From assembly GCA_017562135.1 (NCBI GenBank), contig QEYB01001666.1, positions 186,001 through 250,000 on the forward strand: 64,000 nt of DNA, written 5' to 3'. The stretch's first letter is position 1. Each line of letters begins with the position of its first letter. The stretch comes from Dipylidium caninum. Its lineage: Eukaryota > Platyhelminthes > Cestoda > Cyclophyllidea > Dipylidiidae. The position numbers and the translations under genes were made by a program. The notes below the pieces were generated by a model. That model saw only the letters and a program-made list of their open reading frames with translations. It searched no databases and was not told where the DNA came from. Below, in pieces: positions 24,445-36,053 of the stretch.

Positions 24445-27400
24445 ATGCGCTATTTTAGTCGTGAATTGTGTAGTATTACCCAATTATCCACGAATAATAT
24501 ATATAATTTTTCTTTTTCCTCAATCAGCGAGCATCTATCGACTACTACGACACCCTTAGCAGCGCTTAATACTACCACCCAAATTGCCGGCATTCCTCAA
24601 AGCTCAGTGGTCACATCATCTTCCAACACTACTGGCTGCTACGATGATTACTTTTGCGAAAATGATGCTTATGGAAGTCTCTGCTTCATAGTATACGGGG
24701 TGCTTTTCGCCCTCCTATGTTCTGCAGGCCTTCTACTCAATGTGGCTTGCGTGGTAGGATTCAACAAGTCCACAAATCGCTGCGGCGCAACGCTATACTT
24801 CTCGATTATAGCAATACTTGATTGTATTTACTTGGGCATAAAACTGGCATTGAAAGTGTCGGTGCATTTAAGTGATGTTAACTATTCAGGACAAGTGAAA
24901 ACCTACGCAGAGAGGGCAGCCTACTTCGTCCCCGGTGTTGCGCCTCTCCTGACATTCTGCGAGTTGACTGCGGTGAGTGCGAATAAGCCGTCTTTTATTA
25001 TCATTCTGGCTACAAATAGTATTTAATACGAGGGAACTTTCTTTACTCAATTCCAATTGACATTGAGTCGTTTAGAACCAGGTTTTTTTACCAAATAACG
25101 TGTACGTTGGGTTTATTTGAACTGTAAGTTTTTGATTAATTTGACTTGTGATGCAAAAGTACGTACTCATTAAAGTGCAACAATTTCTCTGTATGGCGAT
25201 TGTTAATGAAAATTTCCCTATTTCTCATTACTTCCAAACCTGAGGAAAATTCATGCTACACGAGACCGATTATATTGAATTATAAATGACCACTTCTTAT
25301 TAGCCATTCTCTTTTCACACTGCTATTTATCTCCTCGAAATTTACAACTCAATTTTTGTAATTTTTGTGCCATATAGCGAGAAAGTTTTCATAATGTGGA
25401 CGTAGGCTAACAGGATAGAATGGCCTGAGTGTCTCGAGAAAGAAAATCATTGTGAAATCCAAGTCAATTGATGTTATCATTAACCTGAGCAGCGCCGATG
25501 TTTGTCCGACCTTTTAGCCTTGCCTCCTCACCGATTTTTCTCCCGGAAAGAGGCGCCTTAGGATATAACAGGGTAAAAATTTGCATTCAAATGCAAGCTG
25601 GGTCAGTTACACCTCGTGTTCAGGTGGTTTAACTGTGTAAAAAGGTTGTAACAATGTTGGTTCACCTGACACTACTTCCCACCAAACATTTAAGTGTCAC
25701 GAATGCTTACTTGCGTGTTGCATGGTACTGTCGAAGAAGAGGACAATAGTATTAACGACAAATTCACAATCTGCAATTTTAAAGAATAAGATTGCGTCTA
25801 CACTACGTTTGCTTCCAACTATCTAATCTTTGATTGAGGCAATCTACACTTTTGTTCATTTCAAGACCTCGTAACTCAACTGCTTATATTCCCTGAATAG
25901 ATAGAATTTGCGAGGGATTTTGATCCACTCAACTTCGGTCTTAAGTCAAATATCTTGAAAAAATATGTTGTTAATTACTTACCACTCCAACTTTTTTTTA
26001 ACTTTCTCTCCTTTCTTCCAACTTCTTGTCGTCTGGCAGATCACCCACCTCGGTGAATTTTGTCCTGTTGAAAGACTAAGAAGGCAACGACTACACGCAA
26101 CCTATCACGGCGAATCGAGTTATTATACTTTTCAGGTTTCGATAGCGAAAATCTGCGCTGTTTAAAGTAGACCTCAATTAATTCCTACCTTGTTTTTTTA
26201 TTTACTTACCAGATTCCTTTGAGGCGCCCTTTTAGACACGTCTCCTTCTCGTCAAAGAGCATTGGATGGAGGATAATTCACAAGTTGGTCGTATCTGTCT
26301 GTGTGCTGTTGCTAGGCCACTTTTTCGGTCTTACGAACGAAGTCGTTGTTTTGAAATCAGGGTACTTTGGGGGAATAAAGTTGTGCCACGTCCTGATCTT
26401 AACGCACTGGCCTCATTAAACACCTCCGACGTGAGGTCACCTTGCGGGTGACAAGTTGTGACTGTTTAATTGAAAAATAATTCAAGACTTTCTGACACAA
26501 ACTCTCCCTACAAGCTCTATAGCTCCCATCTCTATATTAATAAACCTGTGAGCGGGGTAATAATTTTTCTACCTCTCTCCGCAATACGATGCTTATCGCC
26601 GTAATGCGTTATTATTACCCTGCTCCCCTGTGGTTATTATTTTGCCTTCACGAGGTAACTCTGTGCCTCCACGACTACTAGGTTTGGCTCGTAGTGTGTT
26701 TGCTGGTGGAGCGATACCTCTACCTTCGCCGCGGCTACTTCTCTAAGTCGGTCACCTCGCTCCAACTCCACGTTCGCATCGTTATACTCGTCTCACTACT
26801 CGCATCTTGTTATGTTGTCCCACGCTTCTTCGAGTTTAAAAGTGAGAAGAATTCTCACATTCCTGGCGGTTACCGTGTGATTTTTACACAAGTTGGCTCT
26901 TCTCAAATTTATAGGTAGGTTGATGAGTTTACTTGATATTTGTCCGACTGGTAAATCATTCGCCTTTTTTTTCTTCTTGCTTATTTGATCTGTTTCAGGA
27001 GTCTGGTAGACTACCTACTAAATATTCCCTTGGAAATGGTTCTACCGTATCTTGCAGTAGGACTGCTGACTAGTCTCGCGGTCTCCAAGATGGCCGATCT
27101 TGGCTCCTCTAAGTGGAAAACTGTCGCTAGTCTTTGTTCACATTCCGCTTACTGCTGCTGTGGAGATGATTTCGCCAACTGCTATCCGACACCGCGGTCC
27201 GGAGACGAAGACATAGCAAATAGAATAGTTAGTCCACCTCTGGACAGTGTTGATGCTGCCTCCAACCTTCCACGTTTATCTGCATTTGAGGACCCCTGTC
27301 CCAAGGTGGACGAAGGTACACAGGTCTACTATTGCGGCATTCCCTTTGAAAAACGCTCTAATCCAATGCCCTTCTACTTTCTCGTGCCTCCACCACGTCA

Positions 27401-27818
27401 AACGCTGAAGGAGACAGCCAATGTGATGATCACAGTTTGTTTGGGATTCCTACTGCTTATCACTAAGATTCCCCGGCTCGTTATCGTCGCCTTAGAGTTG
27501 GAGCACTATGTTGAGACAAACCCCATATTCACTCGTATGGTCAGCGAGTGTTTGACTATTGCATTTATTGTCTTGAAACCACCGATCTACCTGATTCTCG
27601 GTGTCCACTTCCGACACGCATTGACAGGCCTGTGCTGTTGTGCGTGCCTTTATGCGCCGGTGATTGGTGGAGGCTACTTGGGCAACCATGCTGAGCAAGG
27701 TGGAAATGGTGGCGGTGGAGGCGACGTCAGCGGTGGCGATGCAGTCGATGGCTCCTCGAAGGAGTCGCCCGATGCATACGGTGAAGATGCGGGTAGCGGA
27801 GTCCTAACTGACCAATGA
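24445..27818 (+). CDS. Class A (rhodopsin-type) GPCR, neuropeptide-receptor-like
   Basis: Seven-transmembrane receptor, probably for an FMRFamide-like or other neuropeptide (inferred from overall style). Exons: 24445-24972, 26682-26914, 26999-27818; 527 codons including stop, phases consistent. An extracellular N-terminus of about 80 residues, Ser/Thr-rich with NTT and NTTG sequons, precedes TM1 (CFIVYGVLFALLCSAGLLLN, with the conserved N). TM2 contains LYFSIIAILD (conserved D). The TM3 Cys is in FCELTA at the end of exon 1, and exon 2 opens with VWLVVCLLVERYLYL, giving ERY in place of DRY. TM5 is near IPLEMVLPYLAVGLL, TM6 is ITVCLGFLLLITKIPR, and TM7 ends KPPIYLILGVHFRHAL, where the usual NPxxY has Lys instead of Asn. 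The third intracellular loop is long and Cys-rich at its start. The tail has a CCCAC cluster (possible palmitoylation) and a Gly-rich acidic end. The 1.7 kb first intron holds nothing I recognise. Confidence 0.92.
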
Positions 27819-30800
27819 TCTATGGAACAAGACTTCCTTATTCTTCTCACATCACATTTATCTCTTCGCAAACTTTCCATTCATTAGTACGTGTGGGTAT
27901 CTGCATGTATTTTTGGGTATTACACTTATATAACACGCAATCCCCACTCGTTGCATGTGAAGTAATGGTTAGTAAATGACTTGCATTAAACAGTCCCAAG
28001 GTTTTTAGTTATTACTTCGGCCTGTGGGTCCCCAGTTTACTAATGCCCAGTTGAGGTTGTTAGTTACAATTTTGGCCGATTTATTTGTTGCTAGTGCCGA
28101 AGTACTTTGAAATATTCTGTAGCCTAATCATAAACATCAGGTTTGTAACTATAAAAAGGGGCGTTAAATGAAAATACAGATTAAAGCACAATTTTTCGCG
28201 TTATTTATAGTATTTAATAGAAAGTTTTCGCTTCGAGTCTTGTATAATACCATTTTGGTTGCTGTGCTCCCACAAATAATTCGCAATTGCGAAGAAGTCA
28301 TAGTCAGTCGGTAGAATAGCGGGGTGAACATGGAGGATGTTGTAAAATGTCATATCGCAGAGGAGTCTTTTAATTTGTGAAGGGTACTTGCGGCTTTACA
28401 TGGTCATCGTGCGCCGTACCGATTGAGCGACGCTGGCTGTTTCTCCCTCAGGAGTCGCCTCTCATGCTCGACATCAATTTTGTGCACAACAACGGCAGAA
28501 CTCCGCTCTTCTTATGCTTTTGCCTGGTGGGTATACCAGGCAAAAGGAATAATTGACCATGACTCCTTGGCCGTTCCATCATATGACAGACATTGTTTTT
28601 TTCTTTAAATTAAATTTCGGTTTGGCAATGTGTCCTGAGCATGCATTTTTATCTATCCATTTGCTCGGTCGTTTCCCACTATCTTACAAAACGGCGGCAG
28701 TCGTGTTTTGCGAAGGGAACAACAAAGATGCGCAGTTACTGTTGGGGTCGCTCGATCATCTGCAGTTGCGCCAGTTCGCGCGGTAGGCACATATGAGTCC
28801 AAGCATTTTCTACCTTATTTATGGTACGCAGATGCTTTAAGACAGCTCTATCTGTATGGTTGTTCCTTGTTTGGACCTAGGTTCCTGTGTAGTCGTGTGT
28901 GAATCAAATTCCTCAGTCACGGAGCACGGAGCGGTGGTCGTCCTCGAGGCCCCTTGGCGATACTCCATTTGCGAGGACGAGATTTGTAGAAGCAACCTTG
29001 AACAATTTCTTCATTAATGGATCTCCCTCCGAGTGTCTCCTTAATGTTTCTTGATGTTTGTTCAGCTGCGATGGGATTGAATTTTATCTCGGGCAAGAAA
29101 AGTGAATGTAAATAGCGCTTTGTTTCCATATTGTTTTAGTCAAAAATATAGGAAAAATGCCATAAAAATCTGGACAAATTTTCGGGAATGAGTGAGGCGA
29201 ATACCTGTAACCTTTACAAATAAAAATATTTGGGGGGCGTCGTAGTGCATTCTTTGCAGTCGCAATTTAACACAGACTGGACAAAAACGGCCGTTTCATT
29301 TTTTCCAAGCTGGAATTCCCCCAATAACATTGTGTTGCATCACAAAGGTTCCCCACTCCAACAACTGCGTAAACATGAAATGCTCAAAGACGATATGTTG
29401 TTTTCTGTGCGTAAGATGAACTGCGCAAAGCAGTAGCTCACATTGTTTAACGACAAGCCATCTTTCACTATGAACATGTTTGCGTTCCGATTGTCCATTT
29501 TCTTATTGAAACACACGAGAGTACGATAGAGTCTGACTTAGCAATCACGTAACAGATATCTCTTCTGGGTTAGCCGCTTTCGCACCAATTTCGCACAAGT
29601 TAGGACAGTGTAACAAATCGCCCCCAAATTTAGGATTCTTGACGAACAGTCGTGGTTACTACATGAATCGGCATAAGTGGTTTTAGTGTATCCACGTATC
29701 CGAATTTCGTCCCACTGACACTAATTCACCCTTTCCCGTACATTGACTCTATTCTTCGTAAATATTTCTACTTTCCCAGGCTTTTTTGGCACTTCTTTGC
29801 TCCCCGAGATCATCTAACTGTGGTAACATGATATGGGTAGTGTGAGGAGGTGAGCAACAAAAATCCCATAGAAAAAAACACAAACGAGAAGGCGACTCTC
29901 CTCATCGGTTTTATTTGGCGAGCGTTGGTCGTTTTAGAAAGTTTTGTTGATGAAAACACCATGCAGCTGCGGTGACTCCGCTATATTTCCGTATATATCA
30001 TTAATGGAATTTAATTACACTTTATATGAGCATTAAACTCGATTTAATAAATGGAGCCGTTGACCACGACGTGATTTTTGTCCATCTTTCCACTGCTTCA
30101 AGAAAATTGAAAAGCATCTTGATTTTGTTAAGTAGGGTGGTCACAAGTTCCTATAATTTTCTAACACCCACTTTCTATAAAAACTATTCTGGTTTCCTCA
30201 TGACATAAAAATTTTCTAAGAATTAAGGCTCATGTCAAGTAACTGAGTTACCTTCAAGTTGGTTGGCGCCGCAATCGAACTTAACACCCACATATTTTAT
30301 CCTAGACCGATCATCGCACCGTCTGTTCAAGAAATTCATATTATCTCTCGTCGTTCTTACGGCTTTGACGGTCTTAGGCCATAGACTTCGTCCACCTCTC
30401 CCCTAATCATCAGCCACCAGTAGGTTAAACACACCGACTGAATAGGCCATAGAATGGGAGCTTAAGCAGATATCGCGTCGCCACACTCTTGGACCGTTTT
30501 CTGGGTAACATTAGCCTAGGGCTGGGCACCCTAACCACCAGAACGTGAAAACCGGATTAAATTGAATGGCTCCAACGCTCGACATATCCTCGACTCCTTT
30601 CGGCGTTACCGATTTACATGACCGACATTGGAATACTTTCTATCAACCACGATTCAACACTGAAGTTAATCTACTGCCCTCAGTTGCAAAGCATGTGTAG
30701 GCGATGGTAGGGGCAGAAGTCCAAGCGAGGGTCAAGATTCCTCCAAGGCAGGCAAAATTAACCTCACTCCCTCCTTCAAACAATTAAAGGAAATGATGGA

Positions 30801-30939
30801 GAGTATGCTTTCGCCAACTCCTCCCTTAAAACAACAAATAACTGCTAAAATTGGGGCTTGCTTCACTCCAAGTCGCCACATACCAGTCGGAAAGGATGAA
30901 AACGATTAGTACAAAAATCTGATATTTCTAGCAAAATCG
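27819..30939. other. Intergenic region with repeat A copy 2
   Basis: It lies between the stops of the GPCR gene (plus) and STN1 (minus), which converge. The stretch 28235-28930 is repeat A copy 2. The ORFs at 28423-28902 fall within that repeat, and those at 28917-29436 and 30026-30208 show no family resemblance. Nothing else is recognised. Confidence 0.5.
28235..28930. repeat. Dispersed repeat A, copy 2 (about 700 bp)
   Basis: Same-orientation, diverged counterpart of 2537-3235; see that entry for the shared landmarks. A short inverted pair (GCCTGGTGGG / CCAGGC) occurs at about 28522-28542 in this copy. Confidence 0.65.
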
Positions 30940-33900
30940 TCAGGCAAGCTTATAACAACCTTCGGTAACAATGTAAATGCGACTGCGCTCCAACAAAGTG
31001 TTGATGATTTTGGCCAGGGCTCGATAAGTTAAAAATTTGTAAGGACGTTGGGATTGTTCGCGACGAAAATGTTGCAGCTTTTCAAAGATGACACTAGTAG
31101 GAACACCACATTCGTGGCCTAGGTGAGAAAGCATCCATGCAATATTTGTAGCAAAAATTAATTGGTAGAAGAAATCAGCCTAGGTGTAACAATTGGACGA
31201 AAGTGATAGATATTGTTACATTAAATCAAACCACAACATACTCTTTTGTTCCGCGGAAATGATCTGGCAAACCATCTTAGCCAGATTTTTGTTTTTAAGA
31301 GTATACTGAAATAAGAGGAATAAAGTTACGTTCCAGTAAAATGGAGTGAAAATCTGACTCACGACATAGGCTGGGATTCCACCGATTAATTCAGAATAAC
31401 GAAAGACGATTCCCTCTTTCAAAAATTGCGTTATTATGGCCTGTACACGACGTTTCAAAATTGCTGATTCAATAGGTTTTTTATTATTATACATTTTTTC
31501 AGGAATGTCCTCCCAATCAGGTCCTGGCTGTTCCATTGAAGATGGAAAGGTGATGAGCACATTAAAGAAAACAATTAACTTAAATACTCGACCATGGGCA
31601 GCACAAACATAATCTGAAAAATTTGCTAAGAACTGATAATTTCGAAATGGAAATTATCAAATATATCTCCCGAACTAATGACGTATCGGGAGCCAAGCAG
31701 GACAAGCGAAATTACGAATTTTTGATAGAATCAATTAACAATTGATTAATAAGCCCGTTCACGGGGAATAGTAGCAAAGCTTTAAAGAAACCCATAGATC
31801 AGTAGATAACTTAAAAATAGTCACGATTTAAAATTCATAAATGGCGTAGCTGGAGGTGCAGGAATGAAGAACCCAGCCATTTGCCAACCCTCCAACAAAA
31901 ATCATTCTTACAAAAGAGCATTAATACGCCCTTTGAAATGAAGAGGTAGGAAAAAAAGTACTGTCCTCCAGCACTTACACACAACTCATCGGCCGCTGTC
32001 ATGCTATCTACACAAATTTGATGTGAAATCGTTGCATGCAGTTGAAGATCCAAAGCAGTGAACAAGAACAACCCATCATTTTCAATGACGGTCTGCACCT
32101 TCTGCAATAGGTCTCTATCTACGGTTTTCTAGAGTTAGAAGGTGAAAATGACGATGTAAACAGGACGGATTTCTACTTGTAGATCCGCTTTGAGGTGTTC
32201 TAAAATCTCTATTTGATCATAAGGTAGGTTGTAAACACGAGTCTTTAGATGATGCGTGTGCAAAAGTCTGTCCAGCAGCTCCTGGGGGTTTTTTATCACC
32301 CCTGAAAGAGATGAAAATAAATTGTAACATACGACAATAATTGGCGGAAATATTAATAGGGCTGCGAAATAAGTTCAAACAGCCGCGCACATGAACGGCA
32401 TCTCCAATGTTGAGATTGCAATTTCCTTCTCCATCTGAATAGAACACGGGTGTCGATAAAGATGCTAAATCAAGAAGCTTTTGTCCCAATGAGACACTTT
32501 CACTTGGGTATTGCAGAGAGGATTGATCTGAAAGGCGTGGAGAGGCGTGTTTCCGCCAGACAGTACAGGATAAGAGACCTGTTCCGTCGTCAACTATAAA
32601 ATTAGGTTGAGATTAAGGGACTTTCGACTCATGCTGGTTATTTATCAAAGGGTAACTGCGTGTCAGTTAAATGGAAATGAAGGTAAATCGTATGAAATGT
32701 CTAAATTACACTAAATTAGTGGTGAAGATGCATAAAGGTGTCCACCAAAAGCAAGGAAATGTAAAAGTAACAAGAATTAAAACATACTGATATGTGGATT
32801 ACTTATACGAAAAAAAATAAGAAATACGACGGAGGATGTGTCACAAGTCCCTCAAAACTCTGAAACAACACAAATTCTAATGACCTTATCAAAATTTATA
32901 CTAGAAATCAAACAAGAAATTTAAATGAGGCAGTGAAAATCAGTCAGTGAAGGAACAAAACCTTGTATTAGGCAGTAGTTTTGGCGGACAGTGATTTGAC
33001 GAATGACGCCAGAGATATCAACGTAAGAAACCCACCTCGCGCCAAAGCGAAATAAACCTTGATTGAAAGTTGAAAATGTGTGAGGTCCGCAAATACATAA
33101 AACTGGTGGTAACTTATTTCATCTTCCACGATATCACAAATCGTTGCAGATAACTGCAGTATTAGGTAAACCAAAAAGTAATTAAAATATTTCCGATATT
33201 CTCATTTACAATCAGGCTGTGCCGAAACACAGCCCAGATAACAAGTTTTGACGCTACGATCAATACTGGTTGTAAATCGTATTTTCTTAAAAAAAATTTG
33301 CCCTACTAAGAAAAGATGTGAAGGCCAACAATGAAGGGAGGAAATTCATGTCATTTTATAGCATTTTGGTCCGATCAAGGGTTTGAGGCACGTGAAGTAG
33401 TGAAGAAAAGCACTTGAAACGATGTTCTAAAACTATACAGGTACGACAGAAGACTTAACAGAAATAGGAATCAGAATCACTTTCATCGAATAGAAGTGAA
33501 TAGATAAGGAATTTGGCTGCATACTAGATTGAAATGGACAGCACGCGATCAACGTTTTATAATCTGGGCATCTCTTTTTTTTGTTGTTAAATCATTCCCC
33601 TTTTTGCTTCAAAATTTTACTGCAGACGAGAATGGAATACTTTAGAACAATTCTACACGGAAAAAATAATAGTTTTTCTCAGGGAAGAATGACTTAGTGT
33701 GGTGAAATTTTTCGGCATTCACGTACCATGGATGGTTTAATCTGATCAAGCAGTTACAGAGATCGTGTATTGTGAATAACTCGAAAGTATTAAGAGACGT
33801 TTAAAAACAATGTTTTGATCAATGAAAAGTAATCACCCAACACGATAACGTGAAGCTTCATGCTGCGAGAAATGAGAAGAAAAATAGTGGAAGCTAAATG

Positions 33901-34360
33901 TGAACTTTTTGCCTCAGCAACTTTATTCAACAGATATCGGGCCGAAGGATTAAAGTCTTTTCAGATCTGTAGCGCATACATTAAGGGAAACTCTAACAAA
34001 GCTGTAGAACGAAAAAATCGATCGAAAAAGCTTTTCATTGTAAAATCGTGAGGTCCGAATAAGTCTGTACACTGCCACAGGATGTTAAAAAAATGGTTAG
34101 AATGACGTTGTTGACGGAGGTGTAGGTCTCCTTTGGTGAACAAATGCTTTCACCGCAAGAAAAAAACTCCGATTACCTTTCAGCTCATTTAATAAGACAA
34201 TTTTTTCCAGCTCACGTTTTGATATATTTGATTGTTCAAGCTTTAAAATATCCGCGATGAACATTTGAAAATTGACTTTTGTCAAAGGGTCCAAGATTAC
34301 GGGAGACCGATCTGATGGGATTTCCAATACGGTGCCGTCTGTCCACCGGCTGTCATCCAT
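30940..34360 (-). CDS. STN1: CST complex subunit STN1 homologue
   Basis: Subunit of the CTC1-STN1-TEN1 complex, which binds telomeric single-stranded DNA and promotes C-strand fill-in by DNA polymerase alpha. Seven minus-strand exons: 34177-34360, 32962-33057, 32333-32593, 32177-32301, 31979-32101, 31363-31527, 30940-31179; 398 codons including stop, all phases matching (human STN1 has 368 residues). The N-terminus has LDP followed 11 residues later by DILKLEQS, with the same spacing as the human protein. The OB fold follows: WVSYVDISGVIRQITV, then VDDGTGLLSCTVW, then NLNIGDAVHVRGCLN. The C-terminal winged-helix part includes AIITQFLKEGIVF and a final TYRALAKIINTLLERS. The start chosen is the ATG at 34358-34360, which places LDP near residue 24 (19 in human); the open frame extends to a GTG at 34447 but no earlier ATG exists. 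The identification rests on ordered motifs and phase agreement. Confidence 0.9.
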
Positions 34361-35846
34361 TACGGAGCCCGAGGAAAGCACCGAATCTTGTTGAGACTCA
34401 AGTGCGCCGCGGTCCGCAGCCCCGCCCTTGAAATTTTGCTTGTTCACGGGGCACTTTAATTGATTTCAAAAAATCCTTCTATAAGTATGCCCGTGAATCA
34501 AACAGGATTTATGCCAAAGACGGTCCTTCGTAAAATCACGGATCTCGTGTTTTTCGGGTTTATATAAGGTAAACAGGCGCAAATATTGAACCGAAACATT
34601 CAAAAGGTTAAATCAAGATTTATATGCCTTGCTAGTGAACTCGGTCAAGATGGCTACATATTTCTGTGAATTGCAAAAACTTTGCGTATTTCTAATTCGA
34701 CGGATCCAAACAATAGATGCTTTGCGGTTACCATTAATTGACATTATGATTTTACCATCTACGTCACTTGTCACTAATTCAGTTCTAGTAAAACTACTAC
34801 ACCATATGGTACTGTATTTTCGTAGACGATATGTTGGCTATTACTGGAACATTACATACTTGGCATAGTCCTAAATTTCTGCCATATGCTTTCAAAAGTT
34901 TATACCGTTGCATTAAATGGAAGTCAGACACATTTACATTGTAGGCTGCATACTCGCCGAGCATTATTGTCCTATACTATGGTTTTATAGACACGAACGT
35001 AAGAAGCACTTTGTGGTGAATTAGAATCTATGAGGAAAAACACGATAAGATTACAAAATGGAACTGATAATAAGATCCCGAATCCTTTGGCCTTTTAATG
35101 AACAGCAGTGAGAAAACAGAGTGAGGTAATCTTTAGTGGATATAAGTATTTACTAATAATTTCACGTGCTCAAACGCTCTCACCACCTGCTTTAAAAGTG
35201 AAAATGAGAGTGGTACGGACGAAATGTAAATATGACCGACTTCTGTGAGCCCATCGTTGTATATAAAGAAACACTATTGTGAAAAGCCTTAGGTCGTCCT
35301 GTGGCGATACAATTGAGTATGTTTTGGCTTCATTAATTAACAAATTAAAATTGGAGGTCAAAGGAGACAAACTTTTAACAGCCCTATTATTGGCTACTTT
35401 AAATTTTTTTGGCCTAGTGGCGCCTGTGGTTAGTATTGTCCGATACTCTTACAAGACTTTATTTGCAACATTAGGACAGGATCACGTGATTCATTCATGT
35501 CGGAAGTGTAAAGACTATAAAAGCACCTTTTGTAAAGTATGGGTGTTTCAAAATATCAAAAAATTGATCTATTAAACGCAATGTATTTTATTTTACCTGC
35601 ACAGTGATTGTTAATGACATTTTTTATTAGGGACACTAGTTTTATACTCAACCAATTCATTGAATTTTAATCATACGCTTTTCCGAACATCCCTAATTTG
35701 ACAGGTGTTTATCTGATTTCGTGGGGCATTCAAGTTCATGTTACTGCTGTTGTAACTTGTAGGTCGTTTTAGTCAGCGGGTGTGGTCGAGCTACATGTCC
35801 CTAATCTGATGCTCAGATTTTTATCCCGGCCTAAAGATACACTCAG
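34361..35846. other. Intergenic region upstream of STN1
   Basis: The 5' flank of STN1 (minus) and, in the opposite direction, of the unidentified exon at 35847. The ORFs at 34629-34868 and 35279-35575 are AT-rich and unrecognised. No clear promoter element is seen. Confidence 0.45.
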
Positions 35847-36053
35847 GCGAACCGGTCAATTTTGAAGAAATATATAAACTTGTTGCAGAATATGAACCCA
35901 TCATGAATGCACTTACAACAGACAAATCTGATACGGATTCCGATTGCGCGTACAAATGTGTCTTTCCTCTTCGGCATGAAGTTTCTCCTCGTGATTACCT
36001 GAAGTTTATCCTCACTGTGTGGTATTGTCCTGAAACAAGTGGTGCCATTGCCG
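35847..36053 (+). CDS. Unidentified coding exon
   Basis: I do not recognise the family. An acceptor (ACACTCAG) at 35841-35846 and a strong donor (G|GTATGT, from 36054) bound an open frame with protein-like composition: EPVNFEEIYKLVAEYEPI, an acidic DKSDTDSDC linker, and then a segment around RHEVSPRDYLKFIL. Entry phase is 1 and exit phase is 1. No neighbouring exon was found on either side, so it could be one exon of a gene with long introns, or chance. Confidence 0.4.

Noticed and set aside
24973..26681. Missing TM3 exon in the GPCR intron
   Set aside because: Joining exon 1 (FCELTA) directly to VWLVVCLLVERY gives a TM3 of normal length in phase, so no extra exon is needed.
34358..34447. 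GTG at 34447 as the STN1 start
   Set aside because: Nuclear animal genes rarely start at GTG; the in-frame ATG at 34360 gives an N-terminus of the expected length.
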